From positions 62,001 to 126,000 of the forward strand of contig PKWU01000033.1 of the NCBI GenBank assembly GCA_003132145.1: DNA of 64,000 bases. Direction: 5' to 3'. The stretch's first letter is position 1, and every line of letters starts with the position of its first letter. The notes under the pieces are model-generated. The model saw nothing but the letters and a program-made list of their open reading frames with translations. It was not told where the DNA came from and made no database searches. The position numbers and the translations under genes are program-made. Shown one piece after another: positions 1-14,357 of the stretch. Source of the stretch: Granulicella sp. (GTDB taxonomy: Bacteria; Acidobacteriota; Terriglobia; Terriglobales; Acidobacteriaceae).

Positions 1-22
1 GATCTCTGTCGGGTATGAAAAC

Positions 23-3124
<3,102 letters not shown>

Positions 3125-3125
3125 C

Positions 3126-4555
<1,430 letters not shown>

Positions 4556-4556
<1 letters not shown>

Positions 4557-5098
4557 TGACGCCACGCGAAGGAATCTACGGGTTGCTGGCGGAGTTCAAC
4601 ACTCCGGCTGAGCTGGTCCGCGCCACCGAGAAGGCGCACCAGGCCGGCTTCCGGCGCATGGAGTGCTACACCCCCTACCCGGTGGAAGAGGCCGCGGTTG
4701 CGCTGCGCTTCCACAAGACGAGCGTGCCGCTGGTCTGCCTGCTGGGCGGAATCATGGGAATGCTCACCGCGTTTCTGATGGAGACGTGGATCACGGTCTG
4801 GTCTTATCCGATGAACATCGCGGGCAGGCCGCTCTTCTCGTGGCCTGCGTTCATCATTCCGGCGTACGAGTGGACGATCCTCTTCGCGGGACTGTCGGCC
4901 GCCTTCGGAATGCTGGCGTTGAACGGCCTGCCGCAGCTCTATCATCCGCTCTTCAATGCGCCGAACTTCCGCGATGGCGCATCGACTGACAAATTTTTTC
5001 TCTGCCTTGAGGCAACCGACCCACGTTTTTCCATCCTCGATACGCGCGCTTTTCTGGAGCAGTTCGCGCCCGTCTCCGTTGTGGAGGTGGAACTGTGA
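4556..5098 (+). CDS. actD: Alternative complex III membrane subunit ActD (DUF3341)
   Basis: A 180 aa protein with the DUF3341 pattern: an N-terminal soluble part (YGLLAEFNTPAELVRATEKAHQAGF) followed by two membrane segments (around LVCLLGGIMGMLTAFLMETW and WTILFAGLSAAFGMLALNGL). ActD is a structural subunit of ACIII with no cofactor. It starts within the actC stop codon. Its own stop overlaps the GTG at 5095 that opens the longest actE reading frame. Confidence 0.93.
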
Positions 5099-5107
5099 GA
5101 CAGGGAC

Positions 5108-5132
5108 GAGGTTCGAGGTTCGAGGTTCGAGG
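5108..5132 (+). repeat. Tandem 7-mer repeat (GAGGTTC)n, copy 1
   Basis: Three and a half head-to-tail copies of GAGGTTC lie between the actD stop and the preferred actE start. The same 7-mer array occurs at 26363-26386 (reverse orientation, nusA/rimP junction) and 49896-49932 (rrf2/iscS junction). If actE began at 5095 this array would be translated as an arginine/phenylalanine-rich leader, which argues for the later start. Confidence 0.8.
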
Positions 5133-5139
5133 CGGCAGA

Positions 5140-5919
5140 GTGCGCAGCGTTGTCGCTGTGTGCGCGATTGCGACAGTGGGCCTGCTGGCCGGCTGCCGCC
5201 AGGACATGCAGGACCAGCCGAAGTTCATTCCCCAGCGCGGCACTGACTTCTATGCGGACGGCCGTTCCGCGCGGCCGCAGGTGGAGAACACAGTGGCGCG
5301 TGGACAGCTCCATGACGACGCGTACTTCTACACCGGACTTGTGAACGGCAAGGAGGGCAACGCGATGCCGTTTCCGGTGACGATGCAGGTTCTCGCGCGC
5401 GGCCAGGAGCGGTTCAACATCTTCTGCACGCCCTGCCACTCGCGCGTGGGCAATGGCGCGGGGATGATCGTCGAGCGCGGCTATCGTCCGGCGGGCAACT
5501 ACCACACCGCGCGGTTGATGAATGCGCCTCTCGGTCACTTCTTCGCCGTGATGACCCACGGATACGGCGCCATGCCGGAGTACGCCTCGCAGGTTTCGCC
5601 GCAGGACCGCTGGGCGATCGTCGCCTACATCAAGGCGTTGCAGTTGAGCCAGAGTGCGAAGCCGAGCGATGCGCCTGCGGGCGCGCGGATCGAGTCGCTC
5701 GCCAGCATCGCCGAGAGCCAGGGCCTGCCCGCCAACTTTACAAACCAGTGGACGCTTCCGCCGACCGCCGTCTACGGCACGCCCAACAATCAGGACAATG
5801 GCATTCCACCTGAGCTGCCTCCCAGCGCCAATGGAAAATATCCGGCGGCGCAGTCCGCACCGGCCCAGCCGAATGCTTCCGCAAGCACGAACAAGCACGC
5901 AAGCCCGAACAAGCAATAG
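5140..5919 (+). CDS. actE: Alternative complex III monohaem cytochrome c subunit ActE
   Basis: Lipoprotein cytochrome c of ACIII. The haem c motif is CTPCH, in the context FNIFCTPCHSRVGNGAG. A methionine in the GYGAMPEYA segment could be the distal ligand. The open frame begins at a GTG at 5095, but translating from there adds 15 residues encoded by a repeat array. A GTG at 5140 gives a clean lipoprotein signal (RSVVAVCAIATVGLLAGC) preceded by a GAGG, so that start is chosen. The C-terminus is a low-complexity Pro/Ala/Asn/Lys tail. It probably hands electrons to the oxidase encoded downstream. Confidence 0.9.
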   Translation: MRSVVAVCAIATVGLLAGCRQDMQDQPKFIPQRGTDFYADGRSARPQVENTVARGQLHDDAYFYTGLVNGKEGNAMPFPVTMQVLARGQERFNIFCTPCHSRVGNGAGMIVERGYRPAGNYHTARLMNAPLGHFFAVMTHGYGAMPEYASQVSPQDRWAIVAYIKALQLSQSAKPSDAPAGARIESLASIAESQGLPANFTNQWTLPPTAVYGTPNNQDNGIPPELPPSANGKYPAAQSAPAQPNASASTNKHASPNKQ

Positions 5920-5951
5920 AGAACAATCTCTTTCACCAAGGCCGAAACAAA

Positions 5952-7280
5952 ATGTCATTTGCACACGAACAACACGGAGAGCATGGCACACATGCTGATC
6001 ACGGGCCGCGCGCGCTTCCGCCGTCGCTGGCCGCACCTGTGGTGCTGCTGGCGTGGCGCAGGCGTGCGCTACTGGTTGCCGTTGTCTTCGCGCTGCTGAC
6101 GCTGTTCTTTGCATTCACCGGCGAGGGCAGGGACCACATCCTCCGCGCCTACCTCATGGGCTACATGACGTGCTTCAACTTTGCCGGCGGCGCACTTGTG
6201 ATGCTGATGCTGCAGTACGTAACGGGAGGCAAGTGGGGGTTGTTGCTGCGCCGACCGCTGGAGGCGATGACGCGCACACTGCCGCTGGTGGCGCTGATGT
6301 TCGTTCCCATCCTGCTGTTCATGAAGCATCTCTATCAGTGGGCGCTTTATCCCACCGAGGAGACAACTAACAACGCGTATTTGCATCACCTCATCACCCA
6401 CGAGCAGGCGCTGACAGCGAACTTCAAGCGGCCCATGCTCAATCCGCACGCGATGATTGTCGAGTCCTGCATCATCTTCGCGGTCCTCTTCCTCTTCATG
6501 TTCCTGCTGAACAAGTGGTCGCTCGATCGCGACGCCGATCCTCTGCGCGGCACGCAGGCGAGCTACGAGCGCTGGCGCACGCGCTTCGAAAACCTCAGCG
6601 GGCCAGGCATTCTGATTTATGTCGTGGCACTGACAGCGGGTGCGATTGTGTGGATCCAGTCGCTCGATGTCACCTGGTACTCGTCGATCTGGGGACTGCA
6701 GTTCCTTGTCGCGCAGGGCTATGCAGTGCTTGCGCTGGGCATCCTCAGCCTGGTTCTGCTCTCGCGATACGAACCCATGAAGACACTGCTGCGCACCACC
6801 GAGCAGCACGACCTGGGCAAGTTCGCCTTCGCCTTCGTGATGCTGAACATCTACCTCTGCTTCGCCGAGTTCCTCATCATCTGGTCCGGCAATCTTCCCG
6901 ACGAGATCCCCTGGTACCTCAACCGCATTCACGGCGGATGGTGGACCATCTGCACGCTGGACTTCGTCTGCCACTGGCTCATTCCCTTCTGCCTTCTGCT
7001 CTCGCGCGACTTGAAGCGCAACAAGCGCAAGATGATCTGGATCACGTGCTTCATGATCTTCGCGCGCCTGGTCGACATGTTCTGGCTCATCGAGCCGAAC
7101 TTCGCCGGCTCGGCCGGAAACCTGCACATCGGCGGCGGAATGCTGGCGTACATTACGGTGCCCATCGCGCTGCTTGCGCTGTGGTCCGCGTTTTACATCA
7201 CGCAATTGATGCGGCGGCCCCTGGTCAGCACCAACGATCCGCATCTGGAAGAGCTTCTGGAGCCTGAACATGCATACTGA
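5952..7280 (+). CDS. actF: Alternative complex III quinol-oxidoreductase membrane subunit ActF
   Basis: A 442 aa integral membrane protein related to ActC/NrfD, with about ten hydrophobic segments and a short His-rich N-terminus (AHEQHGEHGTHADHG). In ACIII, ActF is the second multi-spanning subunit beside ActC. The reading frame overlaps the next gene by 11 bases (7270-7280). Order and spacing (actE, 32-base gap, actF) fit the standard act operon. Confidence 0.93.
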   Translation: MSFAHEQHGEHGTHADHGPRALPPSLAAPVVLLAWRRRALLVAVVFALLTLFFAFTGEGRDHILRAYLMGYMTCFNFAGGALVMLMLQYVTGGKWGLLLRRPLEAMTRTLPLVALMFVPILLFMKHLYQWALYPTEETTNNAYLHHLITHEQALTANFKRPMLNPHAMIVESCIIFAVLFLFMFLLNKWSLDRDADPLRGTQASYERWRTRFENLSGPGILIYVVALTAGAIVWIQSLDVTWYSSIWGLQFLVAQGYAVLALGILSLVLLSRYEPMKTLLRTTEQHDLGKFAFAFVMLNIYLCFAEFLIIWSGNLPDEIPWYLNRIHGGWWTICTLDFVCHWLIPFCLLLSRDLKRNKRKMIWITCFMIFARLVDMFWLIEPNFAGSAGNLHIGGGMLAYITVPIALLALWSAFYITQLMRRPLVSTNDPHLEELLEPEHAY

Positions 7281-7950
7281 CGGCCACAACACGGGCAACG
7301 ACGCGACGAGCAAGAGTAGGCCAAGGGATGCCGAGCAGCCGGGCTACGAGACCTCGGATGTCAATGCGCGTGGCGTGGTTATCTTTCTCAGCGGCCTCTT
7401 CGGAACCCTGATTATTTTTTTCTTCTTTTGCTACTACATGGGGCGCGCCATCAACGCAGAGTGGCAGAAGCAGGACGGGCCCGCGAACAAGTGGTCGATT
7501 GCGTCGGGCGCGGCACCGCCCAGCGGTAAGGGCAGGGACCTGGTCAGCAATCCGGAGATGGAGCAGAGGCAGTTGCAGCAGATCGTCGCGGGATTCTCCG
7601 AGCCGCGGCTGGACATCGACGACGGCAACCAGGCTACGGTCGACCTTCATGCGCGCGAGGACCTTCTGCTGGAACATTACAGCCTGGTCGACGGCCAGCC
7701 CGGAACGATTCGCATCCCCATCGAGCGCGCCATGCAGTTGATTGTGCAGCGTGGGCTGCCGGTTGCGAATCAAACATCCATGGCCGCCGATTCTGTTGCG
7801 CACGCAGCGCGACCGGAGATTCAAGCGCCGTTGACGACAGGCTTTGCGCGCACCGGATTTGAGCTGACAACGATCGAGGCGCGCCAGCAAAAGATGATCT
7901 ACGGCAAAGCGGAGAACTCCGCGAACGCAGAAGTTGCGCCGCAGAAGTAA
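7270..7950 (+). CDS. Single-pass membrane protein between actF and sco
   Basis: A 226 aa protein that I do not recognise by name. A polar N-terminus of about 33 residues leads into one strong membrane helix (VVIFLSGLFGTLIIFFFFCYYM), then a periplasmic domain of about 165 residues. The segment near 130-175 (LVDGQPGTIRIPIERAMQLIVQRGLP) is a common acidobacterial pattern: 'G.vRIPIerAM.l....GlP'. It overlaps actF by 11 bases and precedes the Sco gene, so it is almost certainly part of the respiratory operon. It could be an accessory subunit or an assembly factor of the ACIII-oxidase assembly. No cofactor motif is visible. Confidence 0.75.
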   Translation: MHTDGHNTGNDATSKSRPRDAEQPGYETSDVNARGVVIFLSGLFGTLIIFFFFCYYMGRAINAEWQKQDGPANKWSIASGAAPPSGKGRDLVSNPEMEQRQLQQIVAGFSEPRLDIDDGNQATVDLHAREDLLLEHYSLVDGQPGTIRIPIERAMQLIVQRGLPVANQTSMAADSVAHAARPEIQAPLTTGFARTGFELTTIEARQQKMIYGKAENSANAEVAPQK

Positions 7951-8004
7951 ACGCCGCAACGGCACGGATGCGAGAGAACGGATGCGAGAGAGAGAAGGCG
8001 GAAG

Positions 8005-8925
8005 ATGATGGACGGTCGAACAATTCGGCGGGCAATAGCGCGGGGCGGGATTGGCGCGGCCTTCTGCTGTGCGTTACTAATTGCGTCCGCTCGCGGACAG
8101 GTCTCCAGCTACGGCGACAAGCAGGCGGGCGAGAACAGCGGTGATCAACTGCCTCAGGTGTTGCAGCGCGTCGGCGTGACGCAGCGCCTGAACCAGATGC
8201 TTCCACTGGACGCGCAGTTCGTCGACGACACCGGCAAGACCGTGCGCCTGGGCGATTACTTCGGCAAGCGCCCCGCCATCCTCTCGCTGGTTTACTATAA
8301 CTGCCCCATGCTCTGCTCCGAGGAGATGGACGGCATTGCCAGCGCGCTGGAGATGGTACGGCTGACTCCGGGCAAGGACTTCGAGATCATCCTCATCAGC
8401 ATCGACCCCAGCGAGACGCCGGAGATCGCCGCCAGAAAGAAGGCGTTCTACCTGAAGCGGTATGGACGGCCGGAGACGGCCAACGGATGGCACTACCTCA
8501 CCGGGCAGCAGGCGGCGATCGACGCAGTCTGCAACGCGACCGGCTTCGGCTATGTCCGCGTGCCTGGGCCGGATGGAAAGCTGGACCAGTTCGCGCACGC
8601 AAGCGCGATCGAGGTGGTGACGACCGATGGCCACCTGGCGCAGTACTACCTCGGCGTGGAGTTCTCGCCCAAGGACATTCTGCTGGGCCTGATCGAGGCG
8701 TCGGGCAACAAGATCGGCTCGCCGGTCGCCAACATTCTCACCTACTGCTACCACTACGATCCGCAGACAAATCGCCACTCGCTGATCGTGGCGCGTGTGG
8801 TGCAACTAGGCGGCATGATGACCGTCGTGAGCCTTGGCAGTTTCATGTTTGTCATGTTTCGGCGCGACCTGAAGCTTGGCCGCAACCACGACCTTACCAG
8901 CAAGCGAACGGACGATGAAGGATAA
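8005..8925 (+). CDS. SCO1/SenC/PrrC family copper chaperone
   Basis: A 306 aa thioredoxin-fold protein that delivers copper to the CuA site of cytochrome oxidase. An N-terminal signal/anchor is followed by the copper motif NCPMLC (CxxxC) in VYYNCPMLCSEEMDG. The distal histidine probably lies in QFAHASAIEVV. A C-terminal hydrophobic helix (VVQLGGMMTVVSLGSFMFVMF) suggests a second membrane anchor. It sits directly upstream of coxB with a 2-base gap, as expected for a CuA maturation factor. ATGs at 8005 and 8008 are both possible starts; GGCGGAAG lies just upstream. Confidence 0.93.
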   Translation: MMDGRTIRRAIARGGIGAAFCCALLIASARGQVSSYGDKQAGENSGDQLPQVLQRVGVTQRLNQMLPLDAQFVDDTGKTVRLGDYFGKRPAILSLVYYNCPMLCSEEMDGIASALEMVRLTPGKDFEIILISIDPSETPEIAARKKAFYLKRYGRPETANGWHYLTGQQAAIDAVCNATGFGYVRVPGPDGKLDQFAHASAIEVVTTDGHLAQYYLGVEFSPKDILLGLIEASGNKIGSPVANILTYCYHYDPQTNRHSLIVARVVQLGGMMTVVSLGSFMFVMFRRDLKLGRNHDLTSKRTDDEG

Positions 8926-8927
8926 CC

Positions 8928-9971
8928 ATGGGGATTAGTCCAGTACTGTGGCAGTTTCTGGTGAAGTGGCTCAACGCCTCCGCGCTCTTTCCGCGCGAGG
9001 CGTCGACCATTGCGCCGTATATGGACTCGCTCTACTTCTTCCTGATCGCCATCACGCTCGTCGGCGTCTTTCTGGTGGCGGCCCTGCTGGTCACCTTCTC
9101 CATCCGCTACCGCAAGGCGGTGCATCCGGTGGCGACGCAGGTTGAAGGATCGACGCTGCTGGAAGCAACCTGGACCATCATTCCGCTCGGCCTGTTTCTC
9201 ATCTGTTTCGTCTGGGGCGCGCTGCTTTACTTCCGCATCTACACGCCGCCGGCCAACTCCAGCAACATATACATCGTGGGCAAGCAGTGGATGTGGAAGG
9301 CGGAGCATCCCGGCGGCCAGCACGAGATCAACGCCCTGCATGTGCCGGTTGGGCAGCCCATTCAACTCACCATGATCTCGCAGGATGTCTTTCACAGCTT
9401 CTCGATTCCCGAGTTCCGCATCAAGCGCGAGGTGATTCCCGGCCGCTACAGCACGGTCTGGTTTGAGGCCACCACACCGGGCAGCTATCACCTCTTCTGC
9501 ACGCAGTACTGCGGCACAAACCATTCGGCGATGATCGGCACCATCACGGCGCTCTCGCCCGCCGACTACAAAAAGTGGACCGAGCAGTCCACCAGCGGAA
9601 TGTCGCTGGCGCAGAACGGCGAGCGCATCTTTGCCAGCATGGGATGCAATGCATGCCACTCCGGCAACGCCGCGGCACGCGGGCCGAACCTGGCGGGCGT
9701 CTACGGCTCGAGGCTGCGGTTGACCAGCGGCGCGGAGGTGCTCGTGAATGAAGCCTATCTGCGCGACGCGATCCTGAATCCGTCGCAGCATGTAACGTCG
9801 GGCTACACGCCCATCATGCCCACCTACCAGGGACAGATCAGCGAGGACGGCCTCATTGACCTGGTCGAGTATCTCAAGAACCTCAACACCAACGACCGCG
9901 TGCAGCAGACGCTGACCACATCGCAGTCCGGCCAGGCGGCGCCTCAGGCGTCAGGGGTGGTGAAACCATGA
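8928..9971 (+). CDS. coxB: Cytochrome c oxidase subunit II fused to cytochrome c (caa3-type)
   Basis: A 347 aa subunit II with two N-terminal membrane helices, a cupredoxin domain and a C-terminal cytochrome c domain. The CuA ligand cluster is seen as [17 protein letters not shown]. The haem c motif is GCNACHSG, and a later methionine in [10 protein letters not shown] is the probable axial ligand. The fused cytochrome marks a caa3-type enzyme, which can accept electrons directly from ActE. The stop codon overlaps the coxA start (ATGA). Confidence 0.95.
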   Translation: MGISPVLWQFLVKWLNASALFPREASTIAPYMDSLYFFLIAITLVGVFLVAALLVTFSIRYRKAVHPVATQVEGSTLLEATWTIIPLGLFLICFVWGALLYFRIYTPPANSSNIYIVGKQWMWKAEHPGGQHEINALHVPVGQPIQLTMISQDVFHSFSIPEFRIKREVIPGRYSTVWFEATTPGSYHLFCTQYCGTNHSAMIGTITALSPADYKKWTEQSTSGMSLAQNGERIFASMGCNACHSGNAAARGPNLAGVYGSRLRLTSGAEVLVNEAYLRDAILNPSQHVTSGYTPIMPTYQGQISEDGLIDLVEYLKNLNTNDRVQQTLTTSQSGQAAPQASGVVKP

Positions 9972-11641
9972 GCGCACCGAGCAATACGATCCTCAACCTT
10001 CCCGACCAGAGCACCGCGCAGCTTCCCCGCCGCAACTTCATCAACGCGGAGCACGGCCTGCTGAGCTGGCTGTTCACCAGCGACCACAAGCGCATCGCGA
10101 TCCTCTACCTGATCTCAATCACGTTTTTCTTCTTCATCGGCGGCGCGTTTGCTGGGCTCATCCGGCTGGAGCTGCTTACGCCGCAGCCCGACCTCGTCTC
10201 CTCGGACACCTACAACAAGTTCTTTACCATGCACGGCATCATCATGATCTTTCTTTTTCTGGTGCCGTCGGTTCCGGCGACGCTGGGCAATTTCCTGATC
10301 CCCATGATGATTGGCGCGCGCGACCTCGCCTTCCCCAAAATCAATCTACTCAGTTGGTATCTATATGTAATCGGCGGCACATTGACGCTGACCGCGCTGG
10401 TGCTGGGCGGCGTCGATACCGGCTGGACCTTCACTGCTCCGCTCTCCACGCACTATCTCAACACCCACGTCATCACCACGGCCTTTGCAATCTTCGTCGC
10501 CGGCTTCAGCTCCGTCTTTACCGGGCTGAACTTCATCGTCACCATCCACCGCATGAGGTGCCCAGGGATGACCTGGTTCCGCATGCCGCTCTTTGTGTGG
10601 GCGCACTACGCGGCCTCCATCCTGATGGTACTCGGCACTCCGGTGCTGGCCATCGCGATGATCCTGATTGTGCTGGAGCGGCTGGTCGGCATCGGCGTCT
10701 TCGACCCCACCAAGGGCGGCGATCCGCTGCTCTTTCAGCACCTCTTCTGGTTCTACTCGCACCCCGCCGTCTACATCATGATTCTGCCCGGCATGGGAGT
10801 CATCTCCGAGGTCGTCAGCACCTTCAGCCGCAAGCGCATCTTCGGCTACACCGCCGTTGCGTTCAGCTCCGTCGCGATTGCGCTCTTCGGCTTCTTCGTC
10901 TGGGAGCACCACATGTTCATCATGGGCGTCTCCAACTACTCGGCACTCATCTTCTCGCTGCTCACCATGCTGGTCGCGGTGCCGTCGGCCATCAAGATAT
11001 TCAACTGGTGCTTCACCCTGCAGATGGGCTCCATCACCTTCGAGACGCCGATGCTCTATGCCTTCGGATTCATGGGCCTGTTCACCATCGGCGGGCTCAC
11101 CGGCGTCTTCCTCGGCTCGCTGGGCATGGACATTCAACTCACCGAGACGTACTTCATCGTCGCTCACTTCCACTTCGTCATGGTCGGCGGAATGCTGATG
11201 GCCTTCCTCGCGGGCGTGCACTTCTGGTGGCCCAAGATGACCGGCCGCATGTATCCCGAGTCGCTCTCCAAGCTCGCCGCCGTGGTCACCTTCATCGGAT
11301 TCATCCTCACCTTCATGCCACAGTTCGTCCTCGGCTATCTTGGAATGCCGCGCCGCTATCATGCGTATCCGCCGGAGTTTCAGGTGCTCAATGTGCTCTC
11401 CACCGCGGGCGCAACCATCCTCGGCATTGGCTACCTGATGCCGATGATCTACCTCGCCTGGTCGCTGAAGTATGGGGCGATTGCAGGAAATAATCCCTGG
11501 CAGGCCACCGGCCTCGAGTGGCAGACGCAGTCGCCGCCGCTGACCGAAAACTTCACCGAGATCCCCATCATGGACCACGAGGCATACGACTACGACTGGC
11601 TGGAGCACAAGACCGCGGATGAGGTGACCCACGTTGCATAG
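9968..11641 (+). CDS. coxA: Cytochrome c oxidase subunit I (A2-type haem-copper oxidase)
   Basis: A 557 aa catalytic subunit with 12 expected membrane helices. CuB and haem ligands are visible in [25 protein letters not shown] and HFHFVMVGG. The helix VI motif is YSHPAVY rather than GHPEVY. It therefore lacks the helix VI glutamate of the D-channel and has the Tyr-Ser pair that defines the A2 subfamily, as in Thermus/Rhodothermus caa3 enzymes. The cross-linking tyrosine in HPAVY is retained. It overlaps coxB by four bases and coxC by eight. Confidence 0.97.
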   Translation: MSAPSNTILNLPDQSTAQLPRRNFINAEHGLLSWLFTSDHKRIAILYLISITFFFFIGGAFAGLIRLELLTPQPDLVSSDTYNKFFTMHGIIMIFLFLVPSVPATLGNFLIPMMIGARDLAFPKINLLSWYLYVIGGTLTLTALVLGGVDTGWTFTAPLSTHYLNTHVITTAFAIFVAGFSSVFTGLNFIVTIHRMRCPGMTWFRMPLFVWAHYAASILMVLGTPVLAIAMILIVLERLVGIGVFDPTKGGDPLLFQHLFWFYSHPAVYIMILPGMGVISEVVSTFSRKRIFGYTAVAFSSVAIALFGFFVWEHHMFIMGVSNYSALIFSLLTMLVAVPSAIKIFNWCFTLQMGSITFETPMLYAFGFMGLFTIGGLTGVFLGSLGMDIQLTETYFIVAHFHFVMVGGMLMAFLAGVHFWWPKMTGRMYPESLSKLAAVVTFIGFILTFMPQFVLGYLGMPRRYHAYPPEFQVLNVLSTAGATILGIGYLMPMIYLAWSLKYGAIAGNNPWQATGLEWQTQSPPLTENFTEIPIMDHEAYDYDWLEHKTADEVTHVA

Positions 11642-12386
11642 CGCGATCGCAAATCCGCAGGCCGATCAGGCACAGCAGCACGAGCACGTCTCCCTGCCGC
11701 AGCACCGCCATCACTTCGCCACCCCTGAACAGCAGCGCGAGGCGGGCAGCTTCGGCATGTGGCTCTTCCTGCTCACCGAGATCATGTTCTTCGGCGGGCT
11801 CTTCTTCGCTTATCTCCTCTTCCGCAACTGGTACTACGACGCCTTCGTCACCGCGTCGAACCAGCTCAGCGTGCCGCTGGGCGCGGTCAACACGGCGATC
11901 CTCATCACCTCCGGCTTCTTCATGGCGCTCGCCGTCTGGGCCGCCGAAGTCCGCAAGAAAAACCTCCTCGTACTCTTCCTCGTTCTCACCACCCTCCTCG
12001 GCTTCGCCTTCCTCGGCATCAAGGCCGATGAGTACCACGAGAAGTACGAGAAGCACCACATCCCCGGCGCCAGCTTCGACACGTCGCAGTTCATCAACCC
12101 GGCCGCCTACGGCCTCAGCGAAAAGCCGCTCGCTCCCGACGCCGCGCAGAAGACGCAACTCTTCTTCTTCCTCTACTTCGCCATGACCGGAATGCACGCG
12201 CTGCACATGGTGCTCGGCCTGGGAATCTTGTTTTGGCTGATGATTCGCGCGCAGCGGGGCGACTTCAGCTCCGGCTACGTCGCGCCCATCGAAAACTTCG
12301 GCCTCTACTGGCACTTCGTCGATATTGTCTGGATATTCCTCTTTCCCCTGCTCTACCTCATCAACCGTCACCCGCTGGCGCACTAG
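11634..12386 (+). CDS. coxC: Cytochrome c oxidase subunit III
   Basis: A 250 aa subunit III with the family signature ([32 protein letters not shown]) and a conserved end ([21 protein letters not shown]). The start is a TTG at 11634 inside the end of coxA. Later starts would cut off the conserved [16 protein letters not shown] region, so the overlapping start is preferred. Hydrophobic segments match the usual subunit III layout with an extra soluble loop (about residues 120-175). Confidence 0.94.
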   Translation: MHSAIANPQADQAQQHEHVSLPQHRHHFATPEQQREAGSFGMWLFLLTEIMFFGGLFFAYLLFRNWYYDAFVTASNQLSVPLGAVNTAILITSGFFMALAVWAAEVRKKNLLVLFLVLTTLLGFAFLGIKADEYHEKYEKHHIPGASFDTSQFINPAAYGLSEKPLAPDAAQKTQLFFFLYFAMTGMHALHMVLGLGILFWLMIRAQRGDFSSGYVAPIENFGLYWHFVDIVWIFLFPLLYLINRHPLAH

Positions 12387-12406
12387 AAGCTCAGAAGGAA
12401 AACGCG

Positions 12407-12763
12407 ATGGCCCACGAACCCCAGCACGAGCAGCACTACCACGATGCCGCCAACGTCACCAACCCGGAGCACGCATCGCACCACATCGTCACGCCGCGCG
12501 TCTACGCCGCGGTCTTCGCCACGCTGCTCGCATGCACGGCGCTCACGGTCTTTGCCGCGGACATCAACCTCGGCGTCTTCAATCCGATCATTGCGCTGGC
12601 CATCGCCAGCTTCAAGGGCGTCATCGTGATTCTCTTCTTCATGCACGTCAAGTATCAGTCACGCCTCATCAAGGTCACGGTCGGCGCGGGCTTCTTCATG
12701 TTCCTCGTGCTGGTCACCATGACGCTCTCCGACTACATCAGCCGCGCCTGGGGCCTCTGGTAG
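12407..12763 (+). CDS. Cytochrome c oxidase subunit IV-like small membrane protein
   Basis: A 118 aa protein with a His-rich polar N-terminus and three hydrophobic segments, matching the prokaryotic cytochrome c oxidase subunit IV family. The conserved part is FNPIIALAIASFKGVIVILFFMHVKYQSRLIK. The ORF-track start at 12233 lies in coxC and is not used. The ATG at 12407 has AGAAGGAAA upstream. It is the last gene of the respiratory operon. Confidence 0.9.
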   Translation: MAHEPQHEQHYHDAANVTNPEHASHHIVTPRVYAAVFATLLACTALTVFAADINLGVFNPIIALAIASFKGVIVILFFMHVKYQSRLIKVTVGAGFFMFLVLVTMTLSDYISRAWGLW

Positions 12764-12831
12764 CGCGCCTGCCCAACATCCATTGCAGCGTTTACAATCT
12801 CTACGCCGCATCTGCGGGCTGAAGGATCGCG

Positions 12832-14034
12832 TTGAAACTCCTTCGTCTCCTCACCGTGCTCATCTTCGTATCCCGCTTGCTCCCGGCGCAATCGCCCACG
12901 CCTGACGCGCAATCATCCACACCCCCCGAAGCTCCCGCGCAGCAATCCGCCCCGCCAGCGCAGCCACCCGCCACCGGCAGCATTACCGGCCATGTTTATC
13001 TGGGCGACTCCCGTCTGCCCGCGCGCATGGCCTACGTTATCCTGCTACCCGTCGGCGCTACGGAAGGAGGCGACGCAAAGCCGGTCGCCAGCACCGCTAC
13101 CGTCCAGACCGGGCTGGATGGGTCATTCCTTATGCAGAATGTCCTGCCCGGCACCTACTACGTCGCTGCTGCGAAACTTGGCTATGCCTCACCGGTTCCT
13201 GCCTCCTACCTCATCTCCGACGATGCTCCCAAAGACATGAAGGAAGCCCTGGCCGCCACGCTCACTCCAGTCGTTGTCGCCGCAAATCGCACGTCAACGG
13301 CCGACGTCGTCCTCAACAAGGGCGCAGTCATCGCCGGTACGGTCCGCTTCGACGATGGCGAGCCCGACACCCAGGCCGTGGTCTCGCTGATGCGCAAGGA
13401 CAAGTCCGGCAAGTGGGCCGAATTCGCAACCTGGGACGCTCTTTTCTCCGCCGGACAGCGCACCGACGATCAGGGCAACTTCCGTCTCACCGGCCTTCCC
13501 GCAGGCGAATACCTCCTCCGGACAACCCTCGAGCTTAGCGGCGCTTATATAAACTCACCTGGGACGGATTTGCCTCACGATCCGGACTACCGTTGGGACA
13601 TCTACCTTGGTGACGGCGTCCGCCCGCGCGATGCGAAGACGATCAAGCTGAAAGACGGCGAGGAATCGAACGGCAACAACATCGAGATACGCCTCGCCAG
13701 ACTCCACACCATCTCCGGCACCATCCTCAGCGCCGAAAACGGTAACCCCATCAACCGCGCCAGCGTCGAACTCCACAACGCCGATGACGACTCCACCTGC
13801 ACGGTCACCGCGATCAACCCCGCAACCGGCCAATTCCATTTCCCGTACGTCGCCGAAGGCGAGTACACCCTCAAAGTTACGAACGCCTCCGACATCATCC
13901 CCGGCAAGGGTGACCAGAAGCCCATCCGCACCTACACCGATGCCTCCCAGTCTCTCATCGTCAAGGGAGAGACCAGCGGCGTGACAATCCAGGTCAAGCC
14001 GCTGCCCGTGGCCGCCACCACCGCCGCGCAGTAA
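12832..14034 (+). CDS. Secreted carboxypeptidase-regulatory-like (Ig-fold) protein
   Basis: A 400 aa exported protein. The N-terminus KLLRLLTVLIFVSRLLPAQS is a signal peptide. It is followed by a Pro-rich linker and three copies of a carboxypeptidase-regulatory/CnaB-like beta-sandwich: around residues 50-130 (GSITGHVYLGDSRLPARMAYV), 155-235 (GAVIAGTVRFDDGEPDTQAVV) and 285-365 (HTISGTILSAENGNPINRASV). Such proteins are abundant in acidobacteria; the substrate is unknown. The start is a TTG with GAAGGATCG in front. A TACAAT box about 40 bases upstream (12794) could be a -10 element, so it may have its own promoter. Confidence 0.85.
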   Translation: MKLLRLLTVLIFVSRLLPAQSPTPDAQSSTPPEAPAQQSAPPAQPPATGSITGHVYLGDSRLPARMAYVILLPVGATEGGDAKPVASTATVQTGLDGSFLMQNVLPGTYYVAAAKLGYASPVPASYLISDDAPKDMKEALAATLTPVVVAANRTSTADVVLNKGAVIAGTVRFDDGEPDTQAVVSLMRKDKSGKWAEFATWDALFSAGQRTDDQGNFRLTGLPAGEYLLRTTLELSGAYINSPGTDLPHDPDYRWDIYLGDGVRPRDAKTIKLKDGEESNGNNIEIRLARLHTISGTILSAENGNPINRASVELHNADDDSTCTVTAINPATGQFHFPYVAEGEYTLKVTNASDIIPGKGDQKPIRTYTDASQSLIVKGETSGVTIQVKPLPVAATTAAQ

Positions 14035-14209
14035 GTCTTACCTCGTTCAACGCTACGCTACTACGTCCACGCAGTGTCCCTGGTCAACCGCGGAGCTCCG
14101 CCGAATCATCGCAAAGCAACCTGCCGTGGCGGCCCAAAGTAGTGTGATAACGATCACTGCGCACCCCGCGCAATGCAGCAATGATGGTTCCATCTTCAAG
14201 ATCGGTGGC

Positions 14210-14314
14210 GCAGGGCCAATGCGTACCGATCCAGGGTTGGTGTTGCAGGGCCAATGCGCATCGATCTATGGCTTGTGATGCAGGGCCAATGCTCACAGAC
14301 CAATCCGCACCCGA
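14210..14314 (+). repeat. Three tandem 35-base repeats beginning GCAGGGCCAATGC
   Basis: The 13-mer GCAGGGCCAATGC occurs at 14210, 14245 and 14280, exactly 35 bases apart. The first two 35-base units are alike over most of their length; the third is conserved only in the first part. The period is not a multiple of three, so it is not a protein repeat. There are no unique spacers, so it is not a CRISPR array. Confidence 0.85.
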
Positions 14315-14318
14315 CGGA

Positions 14319-14357
14319 GGAGGTTCTGAGGTCTTCTCAAAGTTCCTCAGAACCTCC
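14319..14357. terminator. Perfect 13-bp stem-loop, possible terminator
   Basis: GGAGGTTCTGAGG (14319-14331) and CCTCAGAACCTCC (14345-14357) are exact reverse complements around a 13-base loop. It lies between two + strand genes. There is no U-tract, so intrinsic termination is uncertain; it could equally be a repeat element or processing site. Confidence 0.45.

Noticed and set aside
14210-14314. CRISPR array
   Set aside because: Only three degenerate copies without unique spacers, and no cas genes in the window.
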